A DNA stretch of 64,000 nt from Bacteroidales bacterium H4 (GTDB lineage: Bacteria; Bacteroidota; Bacteroidia; Bacteroidales; Muribaculaceae). The position numbers and the translations under genes were made by a program. Where the stretch lies: the NCBI GenBank assembly GCA_001701165.1, contig DAAP01000012.1:91590-155589 (forward strand), read 5' to 3'. The stretch's first letter is position 1. Every line of letters starts with the position of its first letter. Under the pieces are notes generated by a model. That model saw only the letters and a list, made by a program, of their open reading frames with translations, did not search any database and had not been told where the DNA came from. Positions 28,304 through 37,900 of the stretch are shown piece after piece.

Positions 28304-29392
28304 TCAGAGCAGCGCCGCAAAGTCATCAAAGATGAACTCGGTGTCTTTGGGACCCGAAGATGCTTCGGGGTGGAATTGAGCCGAGAACCACGGGCGGAAT
28401 TTGTGTCGTATACCCTCATTTGTTCCGTCGTTGAGATTGACAAACAGCGGCTCCCATTCGGCGGGCAAAGTCTTGTCATCCACCGCAAAACCATGATTTT
28501 GGCTGGTGACATAACAGCGCTCGGTGCCTACAAGGCGTACCGGCTGGTTGTGGCTGCGGTGTCCGTACTTGAGCTTGAACACCGAGGCGCCGGCTGCCTT
28601 GGCCAGCAATTGATTGCCCATACATATTCCGCATATAGGGCGTCCGGTCTCCATAGCCTTGCGTATATTTGCAACGGTAACATCTACCATGTCCGGATTG
28701 CCCGGGCCGTTGGATATAAATAGTCCGTCCCAGCCCTCAAGCGCATTGAAGTCATAGTCCCAGGGGACGCGTATGACGCGCAAACCACGGCGCAACAAGC
28801 AACGCAAGATGTTGTGCTTGACGCCGCAGTCTACCAGCACCACGGTCTTGGCCGCAGATGCTTCGCCGTAAGTCTCGACTTCGGTACACGAGGTCTTGGC
28901 TACCAGATTCTCCTTATTAGGGTCGTACATTTCAGTCACTGCCGGAGCACCGTCTATCTCGATACGTCCCGGCATCGACCCATACTCGCGAAGGTGCTTG
29001 GTAAGGGCGCGAGTATCTATGCCGTACACGGCGGGAACATGCTCGTCGCGAAGCCATTGGGCCAGCGACCGTGATGACTGCCAGTGGCTGCTGTGCCACG
29101 AGTAGTCTTGGCATACGAAACCGCGACAATGTATGCGCTCGCTCTCGAAGTTGTCACTCAGCGCCATTGCCGTAGCATCGGCTGCCGGAACGCCGTAGTT
29201 GCCTTGCAACGGGAAAGTAGTCACCAGTATCTGACCCTCGTACGATGGGTCGGTGAGGCTCTCGGGATAGCCGGTCATGGCGGTATTGAACACCACTTCG
29301 CCGGACGTCCCGGCAGCGTCATAGCCAAACGAATGGCCGCAAAAAATGGTGCCGTCTTCGAGAATCAGTCGTGCGGCAGGTGTTTGTCTCAT
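28304..29392 (-). CDS. carA: Carbamoyl-phosphate synthase small subunit
   Basis: Glutamine amidotransferase subunit that hydrolyses glutamine and channels ammonia to CarB. The start at 29392 gives 362 residues beginning MRQTPAARLILEDGTIFCGH, as in other CarA; the 64 additional upstream codons in the open frame are not conserved and cross the promoter. The N-terminal domain has GEVVFNTAMTGYPESLTDPS. The class I glutaminase domain has the nucleophile Cys257 in GICMGNQLL and the partners His341 and Glu343 in HPEASSGP. Divergent from the helicase gene. Confidence 0.97.
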   Translation of the reverse strand: MRQTPAARLILEDGTIFCGHSFGYDAAGTSGEVVFNTAMTGYPESLTDPSYEGQILVTTFPLQGNYGVPAADATAMALSDNFESERIHCRGFVCQDYSWHSSHWQSSRSLAQWLRDEHVPAVYGIDTRALTKHLREYGSMPGRIEIDGAPAVTEMYDPNKENLVAKTSCTEVETYGEASAAKTVVLVDCGVKHNILRCLLRRGLRVIRVPWDYDFNALEGWDGLFISNGPGNPDMVDVTVANIRKAMETGRPICGICMGNQLLAKAAGASVFKLKYGHRSHNQPVRLVGTERCYVTSQNHGFAVDDKTLPAEWEPLFVNLNDGTNEGIRHKFRPWFSAQFHPEASSGPKDTEFIFDDFAALL

Positions 29393-29481
29393 AATGCTTA
29401 TAGGCGTAATATTGGGGCTATTGTTGGAACACGTATCGTCGCAGGCTTTGCAGATGCCGAGCCGGATGCGGTATACATATG

Positions 29482-29489
29482 CAAATGTA
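29482..29489 (-). promoter_or_regulatory. -7 box of carAB
   Basis: The minus strand reads TACATTTG, fitting TAnnTTTG, 89 bases before the carA start. The -33 region is weak. Confidence 0.4.
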
Positions 29490-29605
29490 GCACTTTTTTC
29501 CGTAACGACAGCCACAGCGCATGGCCCATTTATCCCTTTCGTAATAAAAAGAATTCGAGCGAACTTTTTGTCGCACATAAGCATACGTATTCGCCAAAAA
29601 ATACG

Positions 29606-29613
29606 TACCTTTG
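29606..29613 (+). promoter_or_regulatory. -7 box of the helicase gene
   Basis: TACCTTTG fits the -7 consensus, 98 bases before the helicase ATG. No TTTG at the usual -33 distance. Confidence 0.4.
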
Positions 29614-29711
29614 TAGTCTATTCACTTGTGGCCCGAACACGTTGCCATGACGTACACACCAAGCCGCCCCGAAACAACCGAAAATAAATAAACAACCTCA
29701 TACAACTCCTC

Positions 29712-31781
29712 ATGAACAATCCTATACTAAATTCCGAGCTGGAATACACCCCTTCACAAGAGGCCGCCATCAAAGCTTTCGACGGCTTTCTAAACGACAA
29801 AAACACCCAAGCTTTTATACTCAAAGGTGCTGCCGGAACCGGCAAGACCACTATCACTCGTGTCATGGTGGATATGGTGCGCAAAAAGTTCAATAATGCA
29901 GACTCTGACATCGCACTGATGGCACCCACGGGACGCGCCGCCGACATCCTGGCCAAACGCACCGGGCTGCACGCAGCCACAATACACCGCAGCATATACC
30001 GTCTGAACTGCATCGAATGTATATCTGAGGATAAGAGTGAGAACACAGACAACGAACAGAGCACGAATGATACCGGCGAACGGAAGCTGCATTTTGCACT
30101 CGCTGACAACGTATTCGCGTCCAACGGCGACACCGTCATCTTTGTAGACGAGGCTTCCATGGTATCGGATAACTATAATTCGAGCGACAATTTCGTTTTC
30201 GGCACGGGCTATCTTCTGCGCGACCTGCTCACCGTTATCAAGCGCCACAAGATTGTATTCATCGGCGACTATGCGCAGCTGCCGCCGGTGGGCATGGCCA
30301 TATCGCCGGCATTGTCTTCCGAGTACTTGTCACACAATTACGGCATCAAGACCACAGAAGCAGTTTTGACAGAAATTGTCCGTCAGGACTCCGGCGCCAT
30401 AATAGAGAATGCAATACGACTGCGCGATGCCATCGATGCCAAACGTTTCGTAGACCTGCATATGAGTACCGGCCGAGATGTTTCCATATCCGATAGCATC
30501 ACCAACGACTATATGGCATGTCCCGACACGGTATTTGACAAAGTAATCGTCACTTATTCCAATATCAGCGCACGCAACTACAACCTCGAAATACGCCGAC
30601 ATATGTTTGGCGAAAACGCTCCGCGCCTGGTTGCAGGCGAACCTCTCGTGGTCTCGCGCAACTACTATGGCGAGAGAATACTCTTCAACGGCACGATAAT
30701 TCGCGTCAAACCCTGTACGCACGGCCCGGCTATAATATCGCGCACCATACCGGTGCCGCAACGCCTCCCCATAAACGGTCAAAAGGACGTGCATCCGGTC
30801 ACATTGCGCTTCCTTAAAGTTCACTTGTACAATTTAGACAGCGACTATGACCCGGAATTCTACATACTTGACAACTTCCTGGACGATGACAACCCATCGC
30901 TCGGGCGCGACCTGGCAGCAGCCTTATTCATCGATTTCAAGATTCGGCATCCGAACTTGCGCCAACATACCGAGGACTTCGAGAACACCCTGCGTGCCGA
31001 CCCGTTCTTCAACTGCCTGCTGTGCAAATACGGATACGCCCTCACCTGCCATAAGGCTCAAGGCGGCGAATGGCCCGATGTACTGGTGGATATGTCACGC
31101 AGCAGCTCTTGCGAAAACGAAGATTACTTCCGCTGGGCATACACCGCCATCACTCGCGCCACCAAACACCTATGGCTGTTCAATGCTCCGGTGCTGGACT
31201 GCATCGCCAATATGAAAAAGCAGCCTATAACGCACGGCGGCAATTTCAAACTTTATGTCCCGGAAAACAGTGACTTCAGAAAACTGCGTTTCGAGGCTAT
31301 ACATCGCGCCGCCGCAGATTTGGGCCTGAAATGCGAAGAAGACTTATCCGTCAATTTCCAGCACCGTATCACCATATGCGACTACTCCACCGGTCAGTAC
31401 GTACGTTTTAGCCTGGTGTATGGCAAAAACGGCTACACCAAAGCGCCGACGGTGCTGAACGCTTCCTCGGGCGACTTTGCGCAGAAGTGTCTGCCGGCAA
31501 TCACAGCCGAATGCGAACACCCGGACATTCCTTTTGACGACCAAGGCAATCCGAGTGCACGACAACTGCACAACCACGTATACGCATGCGCCGGCGCCCT
31601 CGGCATCGAAGTGGTCAACATCGAACGCAAGCAGTATCAGGATGTCTATCACCTGTGCACGGACGGACAGGCCGTAGTCTCTTTTGTATACAACGCAAAA
31701 GGTCGGTACACCGTCATGAATCCCCAAAGCAATATTGGAGACAGCGATACACTACTCAAAAAGTTCTGCGAAAGCATCTGA
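29712..31781 (+). CDS. RecD/Dda-like SF1 helicase with duplicated C-terminal module
   Basis: Predicted ATP-driven DNA helicase of 689 residues. The N-terminal core has Walker A KGAAGTGKTT (38-47), motif Ia MAPTGRAADIL (70-80), Walker B IFVDEAS (143-149) and motif III FIGDYAQLPPVG (183-194). The C-terminal core has LTCHKAQGGEWPDVLVD (444-460) and FRWAYTAITRATKHLWL (473-489), as in the UvrD_C_2 domain of Dda and RecD2. Beyond the core are about 180 residues with two copies of a module: 525-577 (IHRAAADLGL, then FSLVYGKNGYTK) and 619-668 (VYACAGALGI, then VSFVYNAKGRYTV). The next gene, a TPR plus OB-like protein, follows after 114 bases without a promoter box. The precise role (repair, recombination or defence) is unknown. 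Confidence 0.85.
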   Translation: MNNPILNSELEYTPSQEAAIKAFDGFLNDKNTQAFILKGAAGTGKTTITRVMVDMVRKKFNNADSDIALMAPTGRAADILAKRTGLHAATIHRSIYRLNCIECISEDKSENTDNEQSTNDTGERKLHFALADNVFASNGDTVIFVDEASMVSDNYNSSDNFVFGTGYLLRDLLTVIKRHKIVFIGDYAQLPPVGMAISPALSSEYLSHNYGIKTTEAVLTEIVRQDSGAIIENAIRLRDAIDAKRFVDLHMSTGRDVSISDSITNDYMACPDTVFDKVIVTYSNISARNYNLEIRRHMFGENAPRLVAGEPLVVSRNYYGERILFNGTIIRVKPCTHGPAIISRTIPVPQRLPINGQKDVHPVTLRFLKVHLYNLDSDYDPEFYILDNFLDDDNPSLGRDLAAALFIDFKIRHPNLRQHTEDFENTLRADPFFNCLLCKYGYALTCHKAQGGEWPDVLVDMSRSSSCENEDYFRWAYTAITRATKHLWLFNAPVLDCIANMKKQPITHGGNFKLYVPENSDFRKLRFEAIHRAAADLGLKCEEDLSVNFQHRITICDYSTGQYVRFSLVYGKNGYTKAPTVLNASSGDFAQKCLPAITAECEHPDIPFDDQGNPSARQLHNHVYACAGALGIEVVNIERKQYQDVYHLCTDGQAVVSFVYNAKGRYTVMNPQSNIGDSDTLLKKFCESI

Positions 31782-31895
31782 CCGCAAAAACGCCCGACAG
31801 GCACATACAACACGACATCACGACTGTTCAGGGCCATAAACACCGCTATAACGACAATTACAATTACATAGTCATACGTCTTAACCCGGACTACT

Positions 31896-33536
31896 ATGCC
31901 ATACCAAGAAATCAAAGACCTGCTGGACAAGCAGGAGTATCTCGAAGCCTTGCAAATCGCCCGTGAGGAATACAACGCCAACGCCGGACTTTGGGAAGCC
32001 CGTAGTCTTTTTCGTTGTCTTTACCATAATGCCAAAGCGGCAGCCAAGGACAATGACCCGGAATTAGCTTCCGAGTTTTTGGAGCAGATGCAGCTTTTGT
32101 ATAAGTCGCACGACCTCAATGACGAAATCAACAACGGGATGCTTGAACGCGCCCGACGGCTCAGCAATCCAACCGGGATACTTGTACAGCAGGCATACGC
32201 ACAAGCAAAGGCCGGAAATGGCGAAGGCGCATACACCACCGTTTCATCAATATACAATGACGGCAGACTCCCCGACGACCAAACCAACGCTTACGGATGG
32301 ATAATATATTACTCGCTCAAGCAGCAGTCGGACAACGATGTGGAACGTCTCGTAGTCGAGCGCAAGCGCCGCCTTATGCGCTATATCGAGCTCGGCCTGT
32401 CCTCGCCGTCACTGCTACACTCATTGATACTGAGCGAGGCAGTACGCATCGAGCGAACTACGCCACTGAAATTCGTCCTGCACAACTTCTTCGACCTATG
32501 GGGCGGCAGCGCCAAACTACGTCCCGAAGACTGGGAACAATTCGAGGGAGAACACGGCACCTTGCCCTCGCTCGTCGAAAAACTTATCACGGTATACGTC
32601 AAGGAAGTCATGACCGACGGCCGCGACCCCTCCGAAGATTTTGTAGCCCTGATAGACAAAGCTCTCGAAACTTTCGACAACAATCAAAACCTGCCTCGCC
32701 AACGCGCTCAGATATACTTGCATTTCAACCAAAAGGACAAAGCCATAGACCTGTACCGAAAGCAGCTCAAACGAAACGCCTCACACTACTACCTTTGGGC
32801 CGAACTTGCCGCCCTCGTCGAAGACGCAGACACTCGATTGGCACTGACATGCATGGCCCTAAGCATCAAAACCAAGGAGGACTTTCTCGGCAAGATTCGC
32901 ATCTTTCTGGCAGAACAATTGTGCGACCGAAACGAATATGCTCTCGCTGCCGGTCAATTGGCGCTGGTACGCCGATGCTACGAGCGTCAAGGATGGCACA
33001 TTCCACCAACAATAGCCAAAGTCTCGGATCGCATTCCGGCCGAAACTGCCGAAGCCGACGGACGCGACTTCATACGCCGACATGCCGACGAGGCCAACAT
33101 CTATCTATATGACAACGCCATACACACGACACTTGTCAAGTCGGGCGAAGCAACAGACCGAAAAACTCAAAAACGCCGATGGTGGGCAGCTGACGCCGAC
33201 GGGAACAGATACTCCCTTGACCCTCGCAGATTGCACCTGCCCGGCAAATGCCCCGACGGCACGGCCATCAAAGCTGTCATAGCCGACAAAAGGGTCTTAC
33301 AAGCATCCGTGTCTGACATCATACCGACCTTTGTCCAAGAATTTAGCGGAACCGTAAAACGTCGTGTAGGCGCCACCGGCAAAGCCTACACCTTCATCGA
33401 CAAGGCATACGTCGGACAAAATTTGCTCGACTCGGACATCATCGACGGCAGCACAATATCGGTTCTCGCCATTCGAGGCAAGGACGACAAGTGGACTGCC
33501 CTGCGCATCGTATCACCGTCCCATGGACAAGTATAG
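31896..33536 (+). CDS. TPR-like protein with C-terminal OB-like domain, function unknown
   Basis: A 546-residue soluble protein without signal or membrane segment. Residues about 1-400 are helical and read like TPR-type repeats, for example YLEALQIAREEYNANAGLWE near the start and RAQIYLHFNQKDKAIDLYRK near residue 280. From about residue 400 the sequence turns basic and beta-rich (KRRWWAADADGNRYSL) and ends with a segment of about 60 residues, FSGTVKRRVGATGKAYTFID to ISVLAIRGKDDKWTALRIV, whose pattern is like an S1 or cold-shock OB fold, suggesting RNA or ssDNA binding. Its position after the helicase gene suggests a shared nucleic-acid task. I do not recognise a named family with certainty; uncharacterised DUFs with this layout occur in bacteria. 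Confidence 0.7.
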   Translation: MPYQEIKDLLDKQEYLEALQIAREEYNANAGLWEARSLFRCLYHNAKAAAKDNDPELASEFLEQMQLLYKSHDLNDEINNGMLERARRLSNPTGILVQQAYAQAKAGNGEGAYTTVSSIYNDGRLPDDQTNAYGWIIYYSLKQQSDNDVERLVVERKRRLMRYIELGLSSPSLLHSLILSEAVRIERTTPLKFVLHNFFDLWGGSAKLRPEDWEQFEGEHGTLPSLVEKLITVYVKEVMTDGRDPSEDFVALIDKALETFDNNQNLPRQRAQIYLHFNQKDKAIDLYRKQLKRNASHYYLWAELAALVEDADTRLALTCMALSIKTKEDFLGKIRIFLAEQLCDRNEYALAAGQLALVRRCYERQGWHIPPTIAKVSDRIPAETAEADGRDFIRRHADEANIYLYDNAIHTTLVKSGEATDRKTQKRRWWAADADGNRYSLDPRRLHLPGKCPDGTAIKAVIADKRVLQASVSDIIPTFVQEFSGTVKRRVGATGKAYTFIDKAYVGQNLLDSDIIDGSTISVLAIRGKDDKWTALRIVSPSHGQV

Positions 33537-33590
33537 CCAAGCAAGAGCAAAGTATACTCATCCAAGGACAATCATAGACGCCCGGATAAT

Positions 33591-33619
33591 CGCCCAACGG
33601 CATGTATTGACTTTGGGCG
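33591..33619. terminator. Hairpin between convergent genes
   Basis: CGCCCAA (33591-33597) pairs with TTGGGCG (33613-33619). It lies between the stop of the TPR-OB gene and the stop of the DUF4421 gene and could act in both directions; there is no T-run. Confidence 0.4.
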
Positions 33620-33626
33620 GCGACTA

Positions 33627-34709
33627 TCACCATATATTGAAACGGAAACCGACGGACGCCTCGACAGTAAACACTCCCGAAATCAAAGTGTGTTCTTTAT
33701 TGTAGAACAGCCCGTTCTCAGCACTTATAATGAGTCCGGCAAACCATCTACGGTTGTTCCACACGGCCGAAGCCTGCGCACGGTTATACAACGACAGCGA
33801 CACCTTGGACAGATCGTCATTCTCGCGCCCGTGCTTTATGCCCAATAGCGGAGACTCGCTCACTCCTATTGTCCAATGCTTATTGAGAACCCAATTGTAG
33901 CCGTAGCCGCCGCGCAGCGCATAATTGTTGTTGCGCAGAACGTAACGGTAGCCGTTTGCAGCCCAACTCTCCGGCAATTGCGAACGCATATCATCCGGAA
34001 GTTGCCCGAAGTCGAAGGTGTAATCCTGCACCCAATACGAGAATCCGAGAAACCACGAACCCTGTGAACGCTGCTGCAACTTACTATAATTGAAAGCTGC
34101 CGCACGCGAGTACCTCTTGTTGTTGAAAAAGTAGTACGTATCCAGACCGAAAACCTTTGTATCCAAGCCCGTAAAACGGTAATTGGGATGCAAGATACTA
34201 CTGCCCGAACCCATAGACACTATGCGCGTGTCCACATCATTGGTTATCCAATAAAGCTCGGCCGTAAGCAACGCACAATTAAGTCTGAAATTCCATCGCC
34301 GACGCGAAGTCTTCGCTCCACCGAAAAAACGGCTGATATTAAAATCATATCCGGCAGATACGGCCAAATAGGTCAACCATACACCGGCCGTAGTATTGGG
34401 ATCGGAAACCATAGTCATGCGCACATTATCCTCGGCAAAACGGAAGTTGTAATTATCAAACCAGGACTCAAGCTTGAATTTGACATTGAATTTTGTGCCC
34501 GTACCCTTGACGTAAGCGCTGTCATAGGTATTGAAAAAACGATCACCCCAGCGATAGACATTGACGCAAAAACGCGGAAATTTACCCCATTCGGCCACCG
34601 AGTCTAACGCCAAAGAAAATGCAGACGTACGCTGTGCCGACAGGCATATACATACGCCCACAAGAATAGCTGCGAGCAGTCTTGAGGACAATAGAACCGG
34701 CTTGTTCAT
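33627..34709 (-). CDS. DUF4421 family outer-membrane protein
   Basis: The start at 34709 gives MNKPVLLSSRLLAAILVGVC, a signal peptide; the 16 codons upstream in the open frame overlap the promoter. The 360-residue mature part is rich in alternating aromatic and polar residues and ends in Phe-rich strands (VEASVGFRFNIW), as expected of an outer-membrane beta-barrel. The family mark is the segment VNVYRWGDRFFNTYDSAYV near residue 55, typical of DUF4421 proteins of Bacteroidetes. Function is not known for the family. Single gene with its own -7 box. Confidence 0.8.
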   Translation of the reverse strand: MNKPVLLSSRLLAAILVGVCICLSAQRTSAFSLALDSVAEWGKFPRFCVNVYRWGDRFFNTYDSAYVKGTGTKFNVKFKLESWFDNYNFRFAEDNVRMTMVSDPNTTAGVWLTYLAVSAGYDFNISRFFGGAKTSRRRWNFRLNCALLTAELYWITNDVDTRIVSMGSGSSILHPNYRFTGLDTKVFGLDTYYFFNNKRYSRAAAFNYSKLQQRSQGSWFLGFSYWVQDYTFDFGQLPDDMRSQLPESWAANGYRYVLRNNNYALRGGYGYNWVLNKHWTIGVSESPLLGIKHGRENDDLSKVSLSLYNRAQASAVWNNRRWFAGLIISAENGLFYNKEHTLISGVFTVEASVGFRFNIW

Positions 34710-34723
34710 ATCTTTTTCGCCCA

Positions 34724-34731
34724 CAAAATTA
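34724..34731 (-). promoter_or_regulatory. -7 box of the DUF4421 gene
   Basis: The minus strand reads TAATTTTG, fitting TAnnTTTG, 14 bases before the chosen ATG at 34709. This gives a very short leader and argues against the longer upstream start. Confidence 0.5.
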
Positions 34732-34898
34732 CATATTTTAGCCGAAAGTTGTATCACTACACAGCCTCATAGTCCGTATTATCCAAATTTTCTCCAATAT
34801 AGCCACCAGACACATTGCCGGGCTCTCCAAGCCTTCGGACTTCTTATGCTTTCCGAGTTTTCAAAGTACTCCAATATTATATCCTAATTATATTAAAT

Positions 34899-34934
34899 AA
34901 TAGGAGGCACTCCCATGTGGGAATGCCTCCTATT
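34899..34934 (-). terminator. Terminator of the LRR protein gene
   Basis: AATAGGAGGCA (34899-34909) pairs with TGCCTCCTATT (34924-34934) and TCCCA/TGGGA continues the stem to a two-base loop. It lies 26 bases past the stop; the minus strand continues ATTATTTAATATAATT. Confidence 0.7.
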
Positions 34935-34960
34935 GTAAGTAAATTATCTGTCGCTATGTG

Positions 34961-37900
34961 TTATTTGACGAACTTGGCCACGGCCACCTTGCCGTTAGCG
35001 AGTTCGGCACTTGCCACGTAAGCACCTGTGGGGAGGTTGGCAATGTCGATGCCCTGGCCGGCGGTAGCGGCTACGCGAGCCACCATCAGTCCGGACATAT
35101 CGTATACAGCTACAACTGCATCAGCATCAACGGTAAGTACACCACCGGCAACAGTGATGGTTGCGGCTGAAACTTCGACAGCAGGATTGGTGATGTCCTT
35201 GACTGCGGAGCTGCCTACGAAGCCTACGGGAACGCAGCCATAGCCCTCGACGCCGGGAACAACCATTTCAACCTTGGGTTCGGCTTCGCCGAGTTTGACG
35301 CGCTTGATACCACTGTGGTGCAGAGGATTGGCTTCGTCATACTTGTCTGCCCACCAGTATTTACCACCGCATTGTGTAGCGTAGTCCTGAGCCTCATTGG
35401 CAGCAGCCTCTTCGGCCGAGGGGGCACGGTAGCACCAGTAGAGGTAGCCGTCTTCGGCACTGAACTGGCTGATACCTACGTGTTCGTTTGTGGCGGAACC
35501 TTCATACTTAACGGGCGAGCCGTCCACGAGAACCGGGTCAAGTTCTGCGAAGTTCTGCGTATCGACGCCCTTATCAAGAAGTTTGGCGATATCGACACGG
35601 TAAACACCGCCTTTGACCAGTTTGTCCTGACTTCCGGCTGTCTCGATGTAGATATAGATTTGGTCATGTGCCTCGTCTACATAGAACGTCGTGAAAATGG
35701 GGTTGATGCCATTAAGCAGAACAGAGCCTTCGGGCTTGACTCCGGGAGCGGAGCCGGTGCCTATGTCACCATCCTGGAACGTGTAGATACCATTGCCGGC
35801 GAACTTCATACCCAACCAGTAGCGCGGGTCTTTGTTTGCAGTGGCATCCTCGACGAGCTTGCCGTCCTTGACGCTGTATTTGTTGGTTGTAATACCCCAG
35901 CCGGACTTGATACATCCGTAAGCCCAGGGATTGTTGTAGAAACCCATCCAGTTGTTTTCCATCCACGAGGAATAATCCTGGGGAAGAGCAATGGCGTCTG
36001 CGGGAATCTTGCGGATGCAGACGTTGCGGTCGTTGACAAAGAGGTATTCGCCGTATACATACAGACCGAAGGGGTCTTTGTAGGCGTTGTTGCCGGTATT
36101 GTCAAGCACGACAGCCTGGAAGAGCTGACCGCCAACCTTGGAGATGTAGAACAATTTGCCATCGCCGTCTACCGAGCCGGTAGCGGAGTACACGAACTTC
36201 TTGCCTGCGCAAGCACCGTAGATACGGTTCTTGAACACGGCCAGCTGGAAGGTGTGGGGTATCTCGCCTACATCATAGGTGTCGATTTCTTCGGAGAGGT
36301 CGTAAGCAGCGTGGAGCTTGGAGTCTTCGCCGGCATAATAGATGCCGCGTGGCATACCCATGTCCTTGGGTCCTACTGCAAGGTTTTCGTCACCTACGAT
36401 GGTGAGGAATTTCCATCCGGCGGCGTTTTTGTAAGTCTCCACGAGTTCGTTGGGCACGACAACAGTGATATTGTCTCCTTCTTTGAACACGCCTTCGGCC
36501 ATACCGGCGGGGTTGGCAGCCGACACGGTGATTTTTTCGATAGCGCTACCCTTGAAGCAGTCGGCCTCAAGAATGGCGAGAATGGTACCCAGGTCGATTT
36601 CCTTGAGGCTTGTGCAGCCTGCAAATGCGTCTTGTTTTACGATGGTCACCTTGTCTGTGAAGTTTACTGTAGCCAACGCGGTGCATCCCTTGGCGATACC
36701 GAAGGGAATTTCGCTGCCGCTGACGGTCAGAGTCTTCAGTGCGGTATTGTCGGCAAGCACATAGCGGCCTACATTGCCACGGACAGCCATTTCGACGATA
36801 TTGGTGCCATAGAGGGAGTAGTCACCCCATTCGGTGCAGTTGTCAAGTGCGGCGGAAGTCAGGTTGGCGCACTTGTAGGCTGCGTAAGGACGCATGGCGG
36901 TGAAACCGCTGAATTGCGTAGTCTCCGATGCGGGAGCCCATGCTATCAGGGTCTTGCCGTCTTTGGAGGCTATCAGTTGTGCGGCGGCGTCGCTGATGTA
37001 GTTCTCGTTGGCGGCGTCGACGGTGAAGTTCTTGACGGAGGTGCAGCCCATGAATGCGCCGTCACCTATGGTGGTGGTGACTGCGGGTATGGACACGGAG
37101 GTCAATTCGTTGTTGTTGGCGAATGCCTGTACGCCAATGGTCTTGACAGCGGCGGGAATGACGAGGTCGCCTTTGAGTGCGCTACCGGAGAATGCCATTT
37201 GGCCGATGGTTGTCAGGCTTTCGGGGAAGATGATGTCGCTCACCTTGGCATTGAGGAATGCCATAGCATCAATGGAGGTCACCTGACCTTCGAAGCGTAC
37301 CTTGGCCAGACTGCTGCAGCCTTGGAATGTCGACGAGGGAATGGTGGTAATGCCTGTGGGAAGTGTGATTTCGGGCAGCGAGGAGCAGCCTGCGAATACG
37401 TTGGTTCCCAAAGAAGCCAGTTCGGCTGGGAGTGTCAGATTGGTAAGTGCAACACAGCCTTCGAAATAGCTGGTGGGCAGAGCCGCAACCTTCGAGCCCA
37501 GAACAATAGTGGTGAGGGTTTTGTTGTTACGGAAAGGCTTCTCGACCATAGCTGTGTACTTGGAGCCGTCGATAGGACGGTTGAGATTCAGGGTGGTGAA
37601 CTTGTCAAAGCCGCCGCCATTGAATATCGATGCAGGGATGGCGATTGCTTCGTCACTTTCTGCAAAGGTCATGCTCTCAAGATTGACGGCACCATTGAAG
37701 GCATCAGCGCCGAAATCAACGACAGTACCGGGAATAGTGATAGAAGTCAGACCTGTACATTTTTGGAAGCACTTGGCCGGGATCTTGGTAATCGAAGGGG
37801 GGAAGGTTACACTTGTCAGAGCCGTGCAACCGTCAAATGTACCGTCATTGAGTTTTACGATTGTGCTGGGGAACACAACGCTTGTCACGGTGGTGACGCC

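Larger units (their letters stand above)
29393..29711. other. Divergent promoter region between carA and the helicase gene
   Basis: Contains a minus-strand -7 box for carA (29482-29489) and a plus-strand -7 box for the helicase gene (29606-29613). No gene seen; no pyrimidine-attenuator-like terminator is obvious. Confidence 0.5.

Noticed and set aside
30001..30100. Possible insertion in the helicase between motifs Ia and II (Ser/Asn/Glu-rich)
   Set aside because: A short hydrophilic loop in this place is normal in the family; no frame break.
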